Part shown: in pieces, positions 8,677 through 11,755 of the stretch | Layout of the letters: every line of letters starts with the position of its first letter | Numbering within the stretch: position 1 is the stretch's first letter | Assembly (NCBI GenBank): GCA_011049495.1 | Contig: DSBF01000320.1 | Span: forward strand, 1 to 11,755 | Direction of reading: 5' to 3' | From: Ignavibacteria bacterium | Lineage (GTDB): Bacteria > Bacteroidota > Ignavibacteria > Ignavibacteriales > Melioribacteraceae | DNA length: 11,755 nucleotides | Position numbers and translations under genes: made by a program | Notes under the pieces: generated by a model | What the model was told of the DNA's origin: nothing | The model's input: only the letters and a program-made list of their open reading frames with translations | Databases searched by the model: none

Positions 8677-9319
8677 CCTATTTCCAATATTAGCAATTGA
8701 AACAAGCGATCGATTATGCAGTGTAGCGATTTTGATTGATGATAAATATTATTCTGAGATTAACATAAATGGCAAACATATCCACTCGGAAAAACTAATT
8801 CCTATGGTAAATGAAATATTGAATTCCAATAATATTGATATTTCTCAAGTAAACTCTATTGCTATTTCGGAAGGACCCGGTTCATTTACCGGATTAAGAA
8901 TTGGTATGGCTGCAGCAAAGGGAATTGCAGCCGGTTCAGGTTTACCGATAATACCTGTTCCGACATTTATTGCATTAGCAAATAAAATTGCCGATTATCT
9001 GTTAGTTGGTCAAAGGTTTGCTATTGCAAAAAAAGCATCTAAAGATGAAGTTTATTTTGTAAAGTTTGTTAAAACGCAAAAGGGGATTGAAGAATTAATC
9101 TCTCTCAGTTTGTTGAACAAGGAAAAAGTATCATCCTACATAGAGAATGATGATTTAGTTTTTTCGAATACATCCAATACGGATATTAAAGATATCGCAA
9201 CTCCGACAGCTATTGATATTGGGCGTTGGGCTTATTTATTTGGCAAAGATTTAGTAATTTCGAATTACGATTTGCTCGAACCAAAATATTTTAAAGAATT
9301 TAAAGTGAGGAATATATAA
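8669..9319 (+). CDS. tsaB: tRNA t6A biosynthesis protein TsaB
   Basis: TsaB is an inactive ASKHA-fold paralogue of TsaD that scaffolds the TsaB-TsaD-TsaE complex making t6A37 in tRNA. Family marks are ILAIETSDRLCSVAI at residues 7-21 (the first phosphate-loop-like strand), HSEKLIP near 38-44, and the signature EGPGSFTGLRIG at 67-78 followed by AAAKGIA. The C-terminus LLEPKYFKEFKVR matches the EP-Y-R tail common in the family. At 216 residues it is slightly short, which fits a reduced C-terminal half. The ATG at 8669 lies inside the tsaE reading frame and has no clear Shine-Dalgarno sequence, suggesting coupling to tsaE. The partner tsaD is not in this window. Confidence -1.
   Translation: MNNLFPILAIETSDRLCSVAILIDDKYYSEININGKHIHSEKLIPMVNEILNSNNIDISQVNSIAISEGPGSFTGLRIGMAAAKGIAAGSGLPIIPVPTFIALANKIADYLLVGQRFAIAKKASKDEVYFVKFVKTQKGIEELISLSLLNKEKVSSYIENDDLVFSNTSNTDIKDIATPTAIDIGRWAYLFGKDLVISNYDLLEPKYFKEFKVRNI
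9307..9311 (+). promoter_or_regulatory. Shine-Dalgarno GAGGA for the DUF1573 gene
   Basis: GAGGA lies inside the 3' end of tsaB, 7 nt before the ATG at 9319. This is good spacing and supports that start codon. Confidence -1.
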
Positions 9320-10047
9320 TGAAAACATTTGCAAACATTTCTTTGTTTATTGTACTTCTTGCAGTATCAATAATTGCTCAACCCAAAATAGAATTCTCCG
9401 AAGAAAATTATGATTTTGGGAATATAAATCAAGGTGATGTAGTATCTCATGAATATATTATTAAAAACGAAGGCACCGAGAAACTTAGTCTCACAAATAT
9501 TAAAGCAACATGCGGCTGTACCGCTGCACAACCGGATAAAAAAGAACTTAACCCGGGCGAATCAACAAAGTTAAAAGTAACATTTGATTCTGCGGGCAGA
9601 AGAGGAGTCCAAAAAAAATATGTTTATGTATTTTCTAATGATCCTGAAAGACCTCAAGTGAGATTGTCTTTTGTTACCCAAATACTTATTGATGGTGAAC
9701 TTGATGCTAAAGTTGTCAAAGAACCACAAATTGCATTAAGTAAAAAAGAAATTGATTTTGGAAATGTTATACAGGGTGAAATTAAGACGGAGCAAATTAA
9801 TGTGATGAACAGAGGCAAAACAGACCTTCACATCAAAGGAGTTGTATCAGCAGCTGATTTTTTTGAATTATCAATTAATAAACAAAACTTAAAACCGGGT
9901 GAAGTTGCAAGTATTAGTGTTAAGTTTAATTCTAAGGATCTTTCCGGGGTAATAAACACGTCTATTACAATTTTATCTTCGGACAAAGTTAGGCAGCAGG
10001 AAAATATTATTGTAACGGCTAATGTTATTAAAGGAGAAGAATCTTAA
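9319..10047 (+). CDS. Secreted DUF1573 protein with two Ig-like (ASH/MSP-type) domains
   Basis: The 242-residue product begins with a signal peptide (MKTF, then hydrophobic ISLFIVLLAVSIIA, likely cleaved after Ala20 before QPK). There is no lipobox Cys, so it is probably periplasmic or secreted. Two similar beta domains follow: about 26-122 with YDFGNINQGD and IKATCGCT (Cys65, Cys67), and about 138-235 with IDFGNVIQGE. Both have the N-P/K-P-G-E turn (LNPGES, LKPGEV). This is the DUF1573 pattern, common in Bacteroidota and of unknown function; the fold resembles ASH/major sperm protein domains. The second copy lacks the Cys-Gly-Cys motif. I see no T9SS C-terminal sorting domain. It overlaps both neighbours by one base (TAATG). 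Its job next to tRNA-modification and lipid genes is unknown; envelope maintenance is only a guess. Confidence -1.
   Translation: MKTFANISLFIVLLAVSIIAQPKIEFSEENYDFGNINQGDVVSHEYIIKNEGTEKLSLTNIKATCGCTAAQPDKKELNPGESTKLKVTFDSAGRRGVQKKYVYVFSNDPERPQVRLSFVTQILIDGELDAKVVKEPQIALSKKEIDFGNVIQGEIKTEQINVMNRGKTDLHIKGVVSAADFFELSINKQNLKPGEVASISVKFNSKDLSGVINTSITILSSDKVRQQENIIVTANVIKGEES
10031..10036 (+). promoter_or_regulatory. Shine-Dalgarno AAGGAG for accD
   Basis: AAGGAG sits within the last codons of the DUF1573 gene, 10 nt before the accD ATG at 10047. It is the strongest ribosome site in the window and fixes the accD start. Confidence -1.
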
Positions 10048-10895
10048 TGGCTTGGTTTAAACGTTCAAAGCACAATATTTCACCGGATAGTATAAAACTC
10101 GAAATGCCCGATGGTCAGTGGATTAAATGCGAAAGCTGCGGTGAAATAATTCATAACAAACAACTTGAATTAAATCATTGGGTTTGTTTGAAATGTAATT
10201 ATCATTTCAGGATTGGAAGTAAAGAATATATCAATTTATTATTTGATAAAGGAACGTTCAGAGAAACCGATAAAAAAATGAAATCAGCCGACCCGCTTGA
10301 GTTTGAAGATACAAAAAAATATAAAGAGCGTATCAATTCGACTATAAAAAAATCTGAATTAATGGACGCGGTTAAAACCGGTACAGGAAAAATTAAGAAT
10401 CAGAAAGTTTCTTTTGCATGTATGGATTTTAAGTTTATCGGCGGTAGTATGGGTTCGGTGGTTGGTGAAAAAATTGCACGTGCAATCGATCGAGGATATA
10501 AAGAAAAAATTCCTGTTATTGTAATTAGTCAAAGCGGCGGCGCAAGAATGATGGAAGGCGCTTTTTCATTAATGCAAATGGCTAAAACTAGTGCAAGACT
10601 TGCTCGCCTTGCAGATGCTAAATTGCCTTTTATTTCTGTAATGACTGATCCTACAACCGGAGGTGTAACTGCAAGTTATTCTATGCTTGGAGATATAAAC
10701 ATTGCAGAACCCAACGCACTAATTGGGTTTGCCGGTCCTCGTGTTATTAAGCAGACTATCGGGAAAGATTTGCCTAAAGGTTTCCAACGTTCGGAGTTCC
10801 TCCAGGAAAAAGGTTTTTTAGATTTTATTGTTGACAGAAAAGACTTGCGCGATAAGATAGCATTATTAATAGAATATTTTTCCGACGAGAAATAA
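10047..10895 (+). CDS. accD: Acetyl-CoA carboxylase carboxyltransferase subunit beta
   Basis: AccD pairs with AccA to move the carboxyl group from carboxybiotin to acetyl-CoA, giving malonyl-CoA for fatty-acid synthesis in the cytoplasm. The N-terminus carries the four-Cys zinc ribbon: Cys28-x2-Cys31 and Cys47-x2-Cys50, with WVCLKCNYHFRI around the second pair. The crotonase-fold core shows GGSMGSVVGEKIARA (132-146), ISQSGGARMMEG (160-171) and TTGGVTASYSMLGD (about 203-216), then IGFAGPRVI. At 282 residues it is close to the E. coli protein (304), lacking only part of the C-terminal tail. It is the last gene of the plus-strand run, and its TAA touches the stop of the convergent desulfurase gene. 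accA is not in the window. Identification is firm. Confidence -1.
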   Translation: MAWFKRSKHNISPDSIKLEMPDGQWIKCESCGEIIHNKQLELNHWVCLKCNYHFRIGSKEYINLLFDKGTFRETDKKMKSADPLEFEDTKKYKERINSTIKKSELMDAVKTGTGKIKNQKVSFACMDFKFIGGSMGSVVGEKIARAIDRGYKEKIPVIVISQSGGARMMEGAFSLMQMAKTSARLARLADAKLPFISVMTDPTTGGVTASYSMLGDINIAEPNALIGFAGPRVIKQTIGKDLPKGFQRSEFLQEKGFLDFIVDRKDLRDKIALLIEYFSDEK

Positions 10896-10907
10896 TTATT
10901 TGCGGAA
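10880..10907. terminator. Weak possible bidirectional stem-loop at convergent gene ends
   Basis: TTCCG (10880-10884) can pair with CGGAA (10903-10907) around an 18-nt loop that itself contains the palindrome at 10890-10901. The stem is only 5 bp, and only a short TTT follows on the plus strand, so it is a poor intrinsic terminator. It is listed because no other termination signal is visible between the two genes. Confidence -1.
10890..10901. repeat. Perfect 12-bp palindrome spanning two abutting stop codons
   Basis: AAATAATTATTT is self-complementary. Its centre falls exactly between the accD TAA (10893-10895) and the TAA of the opposite-strand desulfurase (10896-10898). Part of the symmetry follows automatically from two TAA codons placed end to end; only the outer AAA/TTT arms are additional. 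Confidence -1.
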
Positions 10908-11755
10908 TTTCCTACTCATCTTTTCAAGTGTTTCGATTGTATAATTTACTTCTTCAATTGTATTGTAAGCACTAAAAGAAAATCTAATAGTTCCCATAGC
11001 ATCTTCTTTTGATTTGCCCATATTCATAATTACGTGAGAAGGTTTTAGTGTACCCGAAGTACAAGCCGCTCCATTAGAAGCAGCAATTCCATTTATATCA
11101 AGAAACATTAGCATTGCTTCAGAATCATTTTTATAAAAATTACTATCGAAAGTTAATGATAGGATATAGTGGAACGAACTATCCTTACAATTAATTGAAT
11201 AGTTTTGCAGCGAAGATTGCTCTATTGCGTTGATAAAATACTCTCGTAACTGACTCACTGTTTCAAAGTTATCATTCATTTCTTTTTTTGCTATTCTTAT
11301 AGCTTCGGCAAATCCGATTATACCGGCAGCAAATTCAGTACCGCCTCGTCTATTTCTTTCTTGTGAACCTCCTAAGATCATCGGAGAAAGCGGAGTCCCG
11401 GATTTTGCAAATACCAATCCAATTCCTTTTGGTCCGTGAAGTTTATGAGCGGATGCAGATAATGAATGAATACCCATTTTCTTAACATCAATGTCAATCT
11501 TTCCAAAACTTTGAACTGCATCGGTATGTAGATAAATATCCTTTCCACTGCAAAGTTTTGAAATTGCTTCAATATTATTAACCGATCCGGTTTCATTGTT
11601 TACATGTATTATTGAAAGTAATGAAGTATCACTCGATATTTGCATTTGAAGTTTATTAGTATCAACAATGCATTCATTTGTTACATCAATATTTTTTGAG
11701 TTGAATCCCAGCGTGGAGAGTTCTTTAAAACTTTCTAATACACATATATGTTCAA
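10896..11755 (-). CDS. Cysteine desulfurase (NifS/IscS type), N-terminus beyond window edge
   Basis: This PLP enzyme takes sulfur from cysteine as a persulfide for Fe-S clusters or thiolated tRNA. The frame is open to the right edge, so the Met at 11645 is internal: upstream residues read EHICVLESFKEL, matching the EH-AVL motif of the family (His104 region of E. coli IscS). About 285 residues are visible and about 100 are missing. Other motifs are HVNNETGSVN, HTDAVQSFGKIDID, SASAHKLHGPKG with the PLP lysine at 11442-11444, RRGGTEFAAGI, and GAACTSGTLKPSHV with the active-site Cys at 11061-11063. The short, unbroken step from the Cys loop to the C-terminus (MSRKFRK) is normal. The GTLKPSHV loop is closer to NifS-like than to housekeeping IscS (SASLEPSYV), so I do not assign a symbol. 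It is convergent with accD and therefore a separate transcription unit. Confidence -1.
   Translation of the reverse strand, partial: EHICVLESFKELSTLGFNSKNIDVTNECIVDTNKLQMQISSDTSLLSIIHVNNETGSVNNIEAISKLCSGKDIYLHTDAVQSFGKIDIDVKKMGIHSLSASAHKLHGPKGIGLVFAKSGTPLSPMILGGSQERNRRGGTEFAAGIIGFAEAIRIAKKEMNDNFETVSQLREYFINAIEQSSLQNYSINCKDSSFHYILSLTFDSNFYKNDSEAMLMFLDINGIAASNGAACTSGTLKPSHVIMNMGKSKEDAMGTIRFSFSAYNTIEEVNYTIETLEKMSRKFRK

Noticed and set aside
11643..11645. ATG at 11645 (minus strand) as the cysteine desulfurase start
   Set aside because: The frame stays open to the right edge and encodes the conserved EH-CVLE motif upstream, so this Met is internal.

Overview
The window is AT-rich and almost entirely coding: six genes on the plus strand and one on the minus strand. 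It reads as the chromosome of a Bacteroidota/FCB-group bacterium. The basis is a very large SprA (Sov-type) outer-membrane translocon of the type IX secretion system (T9SS) and a PorX response regulator with a PglZ domain, both hallmarks of that group. A lineage such as Ignavibacteria is possible, but this is a low-confidence guess from gene style, not a search.

Layout. Positions 1-6663 hold the 3' part of sprA, running in from the left edge. After only 18 nt comes porX (6682-8250), whose stop codon abuts the start of tsaE (8251-8676). tsaE overlaps tsaB by 8 nt (8669-9319). tsaB shares one base (TAATG) with a secreted DUF1573 protein gene (9319-10047), which in turn shares one base (TAATG) with accD (10047-10895). 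A cysteine desulfurase gene (10896-11755, minus strand) converges on accD. The two TAA stop codons touch, at the centre of a perfect 12-bp palindrome. The desulfurase gene runs off the right edge.

How the genes fit together. SprA forms the outer-membrane channel through which T9SS cargo leaves, and PorX is the cytoplasmic response regulator controlling that system, so the first two genes link channel and regulator. TsaE and TsaB belong to the t6A37 tRNA-modification machinery, and AccD is the carboxyltransferase beta subunit for the first step of fatty-acid synthesis. The absent or overlapping spacers from porX to accD suggest one translationally coupled plus-strand transcript carrying secretion, tRNA-modification and lipid-synthesis genes. 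No stretch over 300 bases lacks a gene. I found no RNA gene, CRISPR array, insertion sequence or phage signature. Nothing here is clearly an undescribed system; the most distinctive points are the sprA-porX adjacency, the tightly packed regulator/tRNA/lipid operon, and lineage-variable segments inside SprA.
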